NCBI GenBank assembly: GCA_964396995.1
Contig: CAYNIG010000330.1
Coordinates: 1-5,622 of the forward strand
DNA: 5,622 nt
DNA from: JADJLQ01 sp964396995
GTDB lineage: Bacteria > Bacteroidota > Bacteroidia > Chitinophagales > Saprospiraceae
Direction: 5' to 3'
This document shows, piece by piece, positions 1 to 5,509 of this stretch. Both the position numbers and the translations under genes were made by a program. Every line of letters begins with the position of its first letter. Position 1 is the stretch's first letter. Below the pieces are notes generated by a model. The model made no database searches, was not told the DNA's origin, and saw only the letters and a list, made by a program, of their open reading frames with translations.

Positions 1-187
1 ATAACCCCAAAAAATTCATTTGAAATGAATTTTTTATCCTCCGGATTGACGAAGAAATTGAAAATCAATTTCTTGTCAGGGTTATCCTGACATTGAGTAT
101 GAATGAATTCCTTCCATTTGACAACTTTCATAATTCATTCATACTGAATCGTCAGATTGTTCATTAGAAAATTCTAATGAACAATCT
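1..187. repeat. Packed array of adjoining inverted repeats (hairpin-rich element)
   Basis: No gene is visible, but nearly every base sits in an inverted repeat. (1) 9-21 pairs with 23-35: 13 bp perfect, one central base. (2) 36-39 with 43-46: ATCC/GGAT, three-base loop. (3) 47-60 with 66-78: 13 bp, G51 bulged, loop AAAAT. (4) 88-109 with 132-154: a perfect 14-bp core (96-109/132-145), then one G-G mismatch, three pairs, a bulged C150 and TGAC/GTCA; the loop is 22 bases. (5) 154-169 with 172-187: 16 bp perfect, two-base loop. In addition, ATAACCC at 1-7 can pair with GGGTTAT at 79-85, enclosing the first three hairpins in a multi-branch fold. The arms are AT-rich and the block may continue left of the window. 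It could be a structured RNA, a miniature palindromic repeat, or a cruciform-prone DNA site. It does not resemble a standard terminator, because the stems lack a GC-rich core followed by T runs. Confidence 0.8.
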
Positions 188-213
188 CGGATAAAAATTA
201 AAAATCTGGATAT

Positions 214-229
214 TTCACCAATCGGTGAA
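214..229. repeat. Small hairpin TTCACC-AATC-GGTGAA
   Basis: A six-base-pair perfect inverted repeat with a four-base loop, lying between the packed hairpin array and the promoter box of the secreted-protein gene. It could be a small operator or the end of the hairpin array. No T run follows on the plus strand. The stretch from 230 to 295 is plain AT-rich sequence in which I see nothing else. Confidence 0.5.
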
Positions 230-295
230 GTGCTCTAAGTTTTATCAAATACGAAATCATTTATCATTATTTAAAACCCAATAATAATACATTTA

Positions 296-303
296 TATAT
301 TTG
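296..303 (+). promoter_or_regulatory. Bacteroidota -7 promoter box TATATTTG
   Basis: TATATTTG matches the Bacteroidota primary sigma factor -7 consensus TAnnTTTG exactly and is followed by GCACCGCA. No convincing TTTG/TTG -33 element lies 17-21 bases upstream, so that half is weak. The predicted transcript starts near 309-311, giving a leader of about 80 bases for the gene starting at 390. That leader contains a tiny hairpin, CCGA-CATT-TCGG, at 333-344, and no Shine-Dalgarno sequence. Confidence 0.6.
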
Positions 304-389
304 CACCGCAAACCTTTTTATATGCATAAGATCCGACATTTCGGTTTCTTCGTACATTATAAGTAATCAAACAAAATAACCACATAAAC

Positions 390-1691
390 ATGAAAAAATT
401 AGTACTACACTTTGTTCTCGCACTTTGCATAAGTGCCTCAGTTTCAGCGCAACTATCGGTTATAGCTGATTCACTTGCCTCTCCAATCGGCATCAAAGCT
501 GATCAGTGGGGTAATGTATGGGTTGCCAGCGTAGGTACAGGTAATGATGATGCTTCGATTTGTATGATTGCCAGAAATGGTGAAAAATTCACCGTAATTA
601 AAGATTTGCCTTCCAAGCTTAACCCTGCAGCTGGTGATGTAGTAGGTCCATGGCGTGCTATTCCAATGACTTATGGCAAAATGGCCGTACTTATTGGAGG
701 TAATCCGACGCTGGGACCAGATTTTGGTAAATTATTATTTTTTAACCTGGCCAACTACCAGCCGGGTGATGAAGCCAAAACCATAGATGACACCACCCAT
801 TCATTTCAGGTAGGTGCGTTTGGATTAGCCACCTCTACCAATAATGATTCCGATCCATTTAGTGCAGTACAAGATGAAGACGGACATTGGTATATCACGG
901 ATGCCGGCGCCAATACCATACTCAAAGTAAGCCGAAATGGAAAAGAAATGTCTGTATTCACTACTTTTGATCCAATACCTAATCCTACTCCGGTAGGACC
1001 TCCAGTGATAGATGCAGTACCTACAGGCATAGTTGCATTGCCAAAATATGGGGGATTCCTGGTGACTACCCTTACCGGATTCCCATTTTTAGATGGACAA
1101 GCAACCATATATAAAGTCGATCGCAACGGAAATAAATCAGTATATGCCAGCGGACTGACCTTGCTGACGGATATCGATATGGACAAGAATAATACGGTCT
1201 ATGTAAACCAATTTGGAACTTTTTCATTGGCCAATGGATTCAATTTTGGATCAGGTCAGGTGATTCGGCTCAGATATGGTAAAGTTGTAGATACTATCGT
1301 TACTGGACACGGGCCAGGTTCAGGTTTGTCTGTGTTTGATGGTAGAAAACTGTATGTAACCAATCTGTTTTTGGGATCAGCTTCAGTTACAGTAGTGCCA
1401 AGCGAATCTGTGGAAGCTCGTGAGTTGGTAACACCTGCTTTTAGTATTAGTCTGGCTCCCAATCCAGCTACCGAAAGAGTAAATATCAAATGGGAGAAAG
1501 TCCATACCGGAGCCAATATAAAATTAGTACTCTCCGATCTTTCTGGTAAAATACTGTATCAGAAGAATAATATAGATGGTATCTGGCCACAGCATCAGAT
1601 CGATGTATCCAGGTTCCAGGCGGGTACCTATGTATTGACTATGAATGTAAATGGACAAATCGTATCTAAAAATATCAATATTATAAGATAA
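390..1691 (+). CDS. ScyD/ScyE family secreted protein with T9SS type A sorting domain
   Basis: The 433-residue product has a signal peptide at residues 1-20 (basic MKK, hydrophobic core, likely cleavage after SVSA). Residues about 21-345 match the ScyD/ScyE family: an early block with SPIGIKADQWGNVWVAS, a FSAVQDEDGHWYITDAGANT block near 158-176, the hallmark VPTGIVALPKYGGFLVTTL at about 210-228, and GQATIYKVDRNG at 236-247. These repeated blade-like strands suggest a beta-propeller. Residues about 351-433 form a T9SS type A C-terminal sorting domain (LAPNPATERVNIKW, then DLSGKILYQ, then FQAGTYVLTMNVNGQ), so the mature protein is probably exported across the outer membrane and anchored or released. 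The family name comes from cyanobacterial scytonemin clusters; no such cluster is visible here, so the substrate is unknown. The start is supported by the signal peptide. The gene appears monocistronic, with a promoter box at 296-303 and a terminator at 1718-1756. Confidence 0.9.
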   Translation: MKKLVLHFVLALCISASVSAQLSVIADSLASPIGIKADQWGNVWVASVGTGNDDASICMIARNGEKFTVIKDLPSKLNPAAGDVVGPWRAIPMTYGKMAVLIGGNPTLGPDFGKLLFFNLANYQPGDEAKTIDDTTHSFQVGAFGLATSTNNDSDPFSAVQDEDGHWYITDAGANTILKVSRNGKEMSVFTTFDPIPNPTPVGPPVIDAVPTGIVALPKYGGFLVTTLTGFPFLDGQATIYKVDRNGNKSVYASGLTLLTDIDMDKNNTVYVNQFGTFSLANGFNFGSGQVIRLRYGKVVDTIVTGHGPGSGLSVFDGRKLYVTNLFLGSASVTVVPSESVEARELVTPAFSISLAPNPATERVNIKWEKVHTGANIKLVLSDLSGKILYQKNNIDGIWPQHQIDVSRFQAGTYVLTMNVNGQIVSKNINIIR

Positions 1692-1717
1692 TCCACAAAG
1701 TTGTAATCCTGATTTAC

Positions 1718-1756
1718 AAGGGATACCAGTCTGGAAAGATTTGGTATCCCTTTTTT
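1718..1756 (+). terminator. Intrinsic terminator of the ScyD/ScyE-family gene
   Basis: AAGGGATACCA (1718-1728) pairs perfectly with TGGTATCCCTT (1742-1752) across a 13-base loop, and six T's run from 1751 to 1756. The stem starts 26 bases after the stop codon. A second, weaker hairpin, TTGTAA/TTACAA (1701-1706/1714-1719), overlaps the foot of the stem and would compete with its outermost two pairs only. Confidence 0.9.
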
Positions 1757-1772
1757 ATTTTATCTTAATTAA

Positions 1773-1993
1773 CCACGAATTTTCACGAATGACCACGAAT
1801 TAAAAATTCAATAGAAGACAATTCGAGCAAAGTCTAAGTTGTTACATACTAAAACCACAGGTGCCGTTGGCACCACAGATTGCATACACAGTTTGATTCG
1901 CGCATAGCACAAACACAGACTTCAAACAAAGATCCGTTTAATCCGTGCAATTCGTGTTCTAAAATGGCCAAAGGCCATATCTGTATTTATTAT
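1773..1993. repeat. Repeat unit 1 (extended by about 110 bases)
   Basis: The left heptamers CACGAAT lie at 1774, 1784 and 1794, exactly 10 bases apart. The right arm is at 1931-1960, and the closing hairpin ATGGCC-AAA-GGCCAT at 1964-1978. The linker (1801-1930) is about 110 bases longer than in the other units. It contains a second hairpin, GGTGCC-GTT-GGCACC (1860-1874), flanked by CACAG-type words (ACCACAG, CACAGATT, ACACAG), which looks like a related but different repeat nested inside. Confidence 0.8.
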
Positions 1994-2111
1994 CCACGAA
2001 TTACACGAATGACCACGAATTTGAGTGACGGAAAATTAATTCGCGTAAATCTGTGTAATCCGCGTTCATTCGTGTTCTAAAATGGCCAAAGGCCATATCT
2101 GTATTTATTAT
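1994..2111. repeat. Repeat unit 2
   Basis: The left heptamers lie at 1995, 2004 and 2014, so one spacer is shortened by a base. The right arm at 2038-2078 carries the variants TCGCG, TCTGTG and TCCGCG. The closing hairpin ATGGCC-AAA-GGCCAT is at 2082-2096. The junction into unit 3 is identical to the junction from unit 1 into unit 2 over 53 bases. Confidence 0.8.
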
Positions 2112-2230
2112 CCACGAATTTTCACAAATGGCCACGAATTAAAATACGGTAGTTTCAATTCGTGTAAATCCGTGAAATCCGCGCAATCCGTTTTCTAAAA
2201 TGGCCGAAGGCCATATTGGTTTTTTATTAT
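2112..2230. repeat. Repeat unit 3
   Basis: The left arm is slightly degenerate (CACAAAT for the middle heptamer). The linker AAAATACGGTAGTTTC is shared with unit 4. The right arm runs to about 2196 and has lost the last TTCGTG. The hairpin ATGGCC-GAA-GGCCAT is at 2200-2214, followed by a T-rich stretch (2219-2226). Confidence 0.8.
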
Positions 2231-2336
2231 CCACGAATTTTCACGAATGACCACGAATTAAAATACGGTAGTTTCAATTCGTGTAAATCCGTGTAATCCG
2301 TGCAATTCGTGTTCTAAAATGGCCGAAGGCCATTTT
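2231..2336. repeat. Repeat unit 4
   Basis: The left arm at 2231-2258 is identical to that of unit 1, with heptamers at 2232, 2242 and 2252 in perfect 10-base spacing. The right arm is the most regular of the four: ATTCGTG, ATCCGTG, ATCCGTG and ATTCGTG words at 2277-2315. It ends in the closing hairpin beside the stop codon of the DUF1015 gene. Confidence 0.8.
2316..2336 (-). terminator. Candidate terminator of the DUF1015 gene, formed by a repeat-unit hairpin
   Basis: AAAATGGCC (2316-2324) and GGCCATTTT (2328-2336) form a perfect nine-pair stem with a three-base loop, starting 6 bases past the DUF1015 stop on the minus strand. Read that way, the GC core ends in four T's from the stem itself, followed by AGAAC, which is short for a U tract. 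In units 1 to 3 the same hairpin has only six pairs, because the following bases differ. This last copy may therefore serve as a terminator. Confidence 0.4.
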
Positions 2337-2342
2337 CGCAAC

Positions 2343-3398
2343 CTATATCATATGCACCACTAATCCATTTATTATCCTGGGCATCATAAGCGTACTCTTT
2401 GGTGGCAACAGTGTTTTAGTGTGCAATACCTCATTGGTGTCCAATGCTGGTAACCTGAAAATAAAATCATCAGGGTATTGATTTACCATCTGGGTATATT
2501 CTTTTTTACTGATGGTGACCTCTTCAAAAAAAACCCGTTTACTTATCGATTCATTTTTTATTTTAAAAATACCCTTAGTGATTTGATCACCAAACAAATG
2601 GGGCCAGAGGGTATTCCTATTTTTCTTCAATTTAAAAGCATAGATTCGATTTTGATGAATAAGATAAAACGCTTCTCCGGGTTCCATGGGAATTGATTTT
2701 ACCTGAATCCAACTAATAGCCTTTTTCTGAATCGCCTGCAGAATGGAATGCGAAGATTGATTTTTTAATGGTCTGAGTATTCGATAAAAAGAATATACTT
2801 CCATCTGATCAGTGGTAAAATAAGCAGTAAGAATTTGATTGGTCGATCTGGGGCCGTTGACTTTGGCAACTGCAGCAAAACGGTGGTGCCCGTCTGCAAT
2901 GATGGCCTTATTTTCTTTTTTAAATTGAATATTTATTTGAGCTATAGTATGCTGGTCATCTACTGACCAAAGCCGTTGCCTGGTGGAAGAGTCGGGAAAA
3001 AGTACGGATATGACCGGCTTTGCATTTTTTTTGATTTTATGTAATGTATCAGTTAATTTTTGGTTTCGGTTTATCAATACGGCCGCCGGTTTAATCATCG
3101 CCTTTCTGCTGGCCAATAATTTTTTATGTATTTTTTGTTTTTTTACTATTGTTTGTTCATGGGCTTTTATTTTCCCTTTGGTATAATCCAGGATAGAGGT
3201 AAGCGTGATTATTCCTGTGAAATATTTATTTGCTTTTTTAATCTCCAGTATAAAATAGGCAGGTGCATCCGATATCCTATGAAAAACTCCTTTTTGATAC
3301 AGGGACATAAAATCTTCACGCATTTCATCATAGAAACGATGATCGAATATCACTTTGTCTGAATCAACGATATATCCACAAAAAGGGCTGATGTGCAT
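2343..3398 (-). CDS. DUF1015 family protein, N-terminally short
   Basis: The 351-residue product belongs to the DUF1015 family (ParB/sulfiredoxin-like superfamily). Visible hallmarks are the HEQT motif at residues 80-83 (family HEKT), the signature ADGHHR at 168-173, and the C-terminal PPKST...NGLVVH at 332-349. Family members are usually about 400-420 residues. Here the N-terminal PYDV-type block and the LHV-type block that normally precede the HEKT region seem to be missing, and the usual THR after the central domain reads FYR (204-206). An in-frame TAA lies about 20 codons upstream with no alternative ATG, so the short start seems real. The superfamily includes the free-serine kinases SerK and SbnI, and DUF1015 genes often neighbour serA/serC; a serine-related enzymatic role is an inference. 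The protein has no signal peptide or membrane segment and is Lys-rich. It lies 107 bases downstream of gcvT in the same direction; only a poor promoter (TTTG at 3446-3449, no good -7 box) is visible in the gap. Confidence 0.85.
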   Translation of the reverse strand: MHISPFCGYIVDSDKVIFDHRFYDEMREDFMSLYQKGVFHRISDAPAYFILEIKKANKYFTGIITLTSILDYTKGKIKAHEQTIVKKQKIHKKLLASRKAMIKPAAVLINRNQKLTDTLHKIKKNAKPVISVLFPDSSTRQRLWSVDDQHTIAQINIQFKKENKAIIADGHHRFAAVAKVNGPRSTNQILTAYFTTDQMEVYSFYRILRPLKNQSSHSILQAIQKKAISWIQVKSIPMEPGEAFYLIHQNRIYAFKLKKNRNTLWPHLFGDQITKGIFKIKNESISKRVFFEEVTISKKEYTQMVNQYPDDFIFRLPALDTNEVLHTKTLLPPKSTLMMPRIINGLVVHMI

Positions 3399-3505
3399 GC
3401 CTGTTTGAGTTGTATAAAAATATTGAATTCTATATTATTTTATATCAAACGAACAGCAAATTAGAAGTCAGTTGCCTTCCCTGTTCGGTCTGGGTGATTT
3501 TGCAT

Positions 3506-4612
3506 TTACTTCAAAAATGGGATTGTCACTATTTCTGCATCCAATAATTTTTCTCCTGCTTTGATTTGAATACGATTGCCTATGGTAGATTCATGGATCG
3601 CCACATATCCCATCCCTATTGGATATCCAAGGGTGGGAGAAGAAGTACCTGAAGTGACTTCACCTATCTCTACTCCATCGATGGATAATATCGGATAATG
3701 TTGCCTGGGCACTCTTCGGTCATTTACCTTAAATCCTACCAGTTTTGATTTTAATCCTTCTTGTTTTTCCTTCTTAAATATTTCCGATGATGAAAATGTT
3801 CCTTTGTTTAGTTTAGTTATCCAACCGAGTCCGGCTGCCAATGGAGAAGTAGTATCGTTGATATCATTACCATATAAGCAGAATCCTTTTTCCAATCGTA
3901 GGGTGTCACGGGCACCCAGCCCGATAGGCAATATATCGTAGGGGGCACCGGCTTCAAATATTTTATTCCAAATGGGTATTGCATGATGTTGATCAAAATA
4001 CAATTCATATCCACCGGATCCGGTATATCCTGTAGCCGAGATCAATACATTATCAACTCCGGCCAATTTACCTTTTGTGAAAGTATAATATGCGAGTTCA
4101 TTTAATCTAATATCCGTAAGTGATTGCAAGGTATCAGTTGCCATTGGGCCTTGTACCGCAAGTAAAGTGGTCTGATCAGAAATATTGATTACCCTGGTAT
4201 CGAATGTATTATGACTATTTACCCAATTCCAGTCTTTTTCTATATTCCCCGCATTCACCACCAGCATATAGGCTTTTTCACCTGCTGCACATTGATCTTC
4301 ATCCAATCGGTATACCAGCAGGTCATCTACTATGCCCCCCTGCTCATTAGGCATACAACTATATTGTGCCTGCCCGATATTTAATTTGGAAACATCATTG
4401 GTCGTAATGGATTGAATCAGATCCAGCGCTTCCTTCCCTTTCACAATGAATTCTCCCATATGGGATACATCAAATACGCCTACTTTATTACGTACCCGAT
4501 GATGTTCCTCCGTGATTCCTTTTGGGTAGTAAATGGGCATATTAAATCCGGCAAATTCGGCCATGCGTGCTCCCAGGCTTTTGTGTATGGGAGCCAATGC
4601 GAGTTCTTTCAT
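3506..4612 (-). CDS. gcvT: Aminomethyltransferase, glycine cleavage system T protein
   Basis: This cytoplasmic enzyme takes the aminomethyl group from the lipoyl H protein and transfers its carbon to tetrahydrofolate, giving 5,10-methylenetetrahydrofolate and ammonia. The 368-residue length is normal for the family (about 360-370). Motifs in order: AEFAGFNMPIYY (18-29), GVFDVSHMGE (45-54), GGIVDDLLVY (92-101) containing the catalytic aspartate region D96-D97, LAVQGP (151-156), TGYTGSGGYELY (194-205), and GLGARDTLRLEKG...YGNDI (231-251). The C-terminal barrel domain includes the EVTSGTSSPTLG motif. The TGYTG motif is followed by SGG instead of the common EDG/EPG, a mild variant. The start at MKELAL fits the family N-terminus. 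No gcvH or gcvP is present in the window, as is common where the gcv genes are scattered. The 122-base leader shows no glycine riboswitch. Confidence 0.97.
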   Translation of the reverse strand: MKELALAPIHKSLGARMAEFAGFNMPIYYPKGITEEHHRVRNKVGVFDVSHMGEFIVKGKEALDLIQSITTNDVSKLNIGQAQYSCMPNEQGGIVDDLLVYRLDEDQCAAGEKAYMLVVNAGNIEKDWNWVNSHNTFDTRVINISDQTTLLAVQGPMATDTLQSLTDIRLNELAYYTFTKGKLAGVDNVLISATGYTGSGGYELYFDQHHAIPIWNKIFEAGAPYDILPIGLGARDTLRLEKGFCLYGNDINDTTSPLAAGLGWITKLNKGTFSSSEIFKKEKQEGLKSKLVGFKVNDRRVPRQHYPILSIDGVEIGEVTSGTSSPTLGYPIGMGYVAIHESTIGNRIQIKAGEKLLDAEIVTIPFLK

Positions 4613-4644
4613 TAAAGTATATTGAATAATTTTTTTGAGTTTTA

Positions 4645-4652
4645 CAAATATC
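4645..4652 (-). promoter_or_regulatory. Possible -7 promoter box GATATTTG for gcvT
   Basis: Read on the minus strand, GATATTTG differs from TAnnTTTG at both leading bases of the consensus but keeps TTTG. It lies 32 bases before the gcvT start codon, with a weak TTTC about 20 bases further upstream. It is the best candidate in the 122-base gap between the VIT1-type gene and gcvT. The gap shows no clear terminator for the upstream gene. Confidence 0.3.
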
Positions 4653-4734
4653 GGATAATAGTTACGTAAGAAGAAACATAATTAATTTTTTTATGATTTA
4701 CTCTATGATTTTAGTCTGTGGGTAGGTGAGCAGG

Positions 4735-5448
4735 TCACATTCCTTCAAATAATTTGGCAACTGCAAAAGCGGCCCCTGCTGCTAACGCACCGATAGACAT
4801 CACTTTTAATGCACCTTGCAAGGGAGATACCCCAGTAATTTTACTCTTAAAATAACCAAATAGAAACAGACATATTAAGGTAGCCACCACAGAATACTTT
4901 AATGCATCACCTGCATCCTCAATAAAAAAATAAGGGCTCAGCGGGATGATCCCTCCGGCTATGTATGCCAGACCTATATTTAATGCACTTTTGGTTGCTC
5001 TTCGGGGATCGGGCTCGTCCAGCCCCAGTTCATATTTCATCATGAATTGTACCCATTTGTCCGGATCCTGAGCTATCTGGTTGGTGGCAGCATTTTGTAT
5101 TTCCTCACTTAGTCCCAGGTGAGCAAAAAACTCTTTGGTCTCCTCGATTTCCCTGTGACGGAGATGTTCTATTTCGTAATATTCCCTTTTGAGTTCACTT
5201 TGGTAATGATCCTGCGAAGTCTTTCCAGCCAGGTATCCGCCTAATCCCATGGCAATCGATCCTGCTGCTATTTCCGCTATACCTGCGATCATTACTATAT
5301 TACTTGAATCCACGGCACCACTGAGTCCTGCTGCCAGAGCAAATGGTACAGTGAGTCCATCGCTCATACCGATCACGATATCAGCCAGAGACTGAGAACT
5401 TTTGAGGTGACTCTCGATATGCGGATCATGATGCAAATGAGTATCCAT
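4735..5448 (-). CDS. VIT1/CCC1 family Fe2+/Mn2+ transporter
   Basis: The 237-residue membrane protein has about five hydrophobic segments: about 22-43 (IGMSDGLTVPFALAAGLSGA), 50-73, 153-176, 183-202 and 211-234. A soluble, glutamate-rich domain lies between segments 2 and 3 (about 77-150). This is the layout of VIT1-type H+/divalent-metal antiporters, which move Fe2+ or Mn2+ out of the cytoplasm. With a constant offset of 13, the residues I recall as functional in Eucalyptus VIT1 are all present: D30, E59 and M67 in the membrane path, and E89, E92, E100, E103, M136, M137 and E140 in the metal-binding domain. The N-terminus MDTHLHHDPHIESH holds five histidines in 14 residues, a possible extra metal site. 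The start is supported by the promoter box 5 bases upstream and by the family's N-terminal length. Detoxification of excess iron or manganese is the likely role; which metal cannot be told. Confidence 0.93.
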   Translation of the reverse strand: MDTHLHHDPHIESHLKSSQSLADIVIGMSDGLTVPFALAAGLSGAVDSSNIVMIAGIAEIAAGSIAMGLGGYLAGKTSQDHYQSELKREYYEIEHLRHREIEETKEFFAHLGLSEEIQNAATNQIAQDPDKWVQFMMKYELGLDEPDPRRATKSALNIGLAYIAGGIIPLSPYFFIEDAGDALKYSVVATLICLFLFGYFKSKITGVSPLQGALKVMSIGALAAGAAFAVAKLFEGM

Positions 5449-5453
5449 GATTA

Positions 5454-5461
5454 CAAATGTA
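5454..5461 (-). promoter_or_regulatory. -7 promoter box TACATTTG directly before the VIT1-type gene
   Basis: On the minus strand TACATTTG matches TAnnTTTG exactly and ends only five bases (TAATC) before the ATG. Transcription would start at or within a base or two of the start codon, implying a leaderless mRNA, or else the match is fortuitous. No clear -33 TTTG is visible upstream, and no ribosome binding site is present. No Fur- or MntR-like palindrome was recognised around it. Confidence 0.45.
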
Positions 5462-5509
5462 GTGAATAGAGTGAACTGAGACTAGTGCTTTTCCTGCTCT
5501 GCATCAGAA

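Larger units (their letters stand above)
1773..2336. repeat. Cluster of four related inverted-heptamer repeat units
   Basis: This gene-free region is built of four copies starting at 1773, 1994, 2112 and 2231. Each copy has three CACGAAT-like heptamers on the left, a short linker, and three or four ATTCGTG/ATCCGTG-like heptamers on the right. The right side is roughly the reverse complement of the left, so each copy can fold as a long imperfect stem. It closes with TTCT and a short ATGGCC/GGCCAT hairpin. Copy-to-copy spacing is 118 and 119 bases for units 2 to 4; unit 1 is longer because of an insert. Adjacent units share long exact blocks: 1950-2002 equals 2068-2120 (53 bp) and 2132-2174 equals 2251-2293 (43 bp). 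This points to tandem amplification. Similar TTCGTG-rich intergenic repeats occur in several bacterial genomes, to my recollection. I see no coding content. Confidence 0.9.

Noticed and set aside
9..35. Intrinsic terminator of a gene left of the window
   Set aside because: The perfect palindrome is AT-only apart from one G/C pair and the centre, so the stem would be too weak. The T's after it are part of the stem.
1..187. Integron attC site or transposon end
   Set aside because: The hairpins differ in sequence, no integrase or transposase is in the window, and the characteristic attC core (GTTRRRY type) could not be assigned.
806..1516. Minus-strand open frames (806-1186 and 1256-1516) opposite the secreted-protein gene
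   Set aside because: They overlap a gene with signal peptide, family motifs and sorting domain, and no independent start or family features are visible.
1880..2080. Plus-strand open frame of 66 codons inside the repeat cluster
   Set aside because: It lies wholly on repeat arms and closing hairpins, has no homology I recognise, and its peptide just follows the heptamer words.
1773..2336. CRISPR-like array
   Set aside because: The repeated units are about 119 bases with near-identical content. There are no short constant repeats alternating with unique 30-40 base spacers, and no cas gene is present.
2478..3362. Plus-strand open frames (2478-2696, 2983-3186, 3126-3362) opposite the DUF1015 gene
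   Set aside because: They are antisense to a well-supported gene. Their Phe/Ile-rich peptides mirror the Lys/Asn-rich codons of DUF1015.
3467..3505. Terminator after gcvT
   Set aside because: Only a three-pair CCC/GGG stem with no T run could be found, so readthrough into the DUF1015 gene remains possible.
4613..4734. Glycine riboswitch upstream of gcvT
   Set aside because: The gap is only 122 bases and AT-rich. I see no paired aptamer-like stems with the conserved glycine-binding core.
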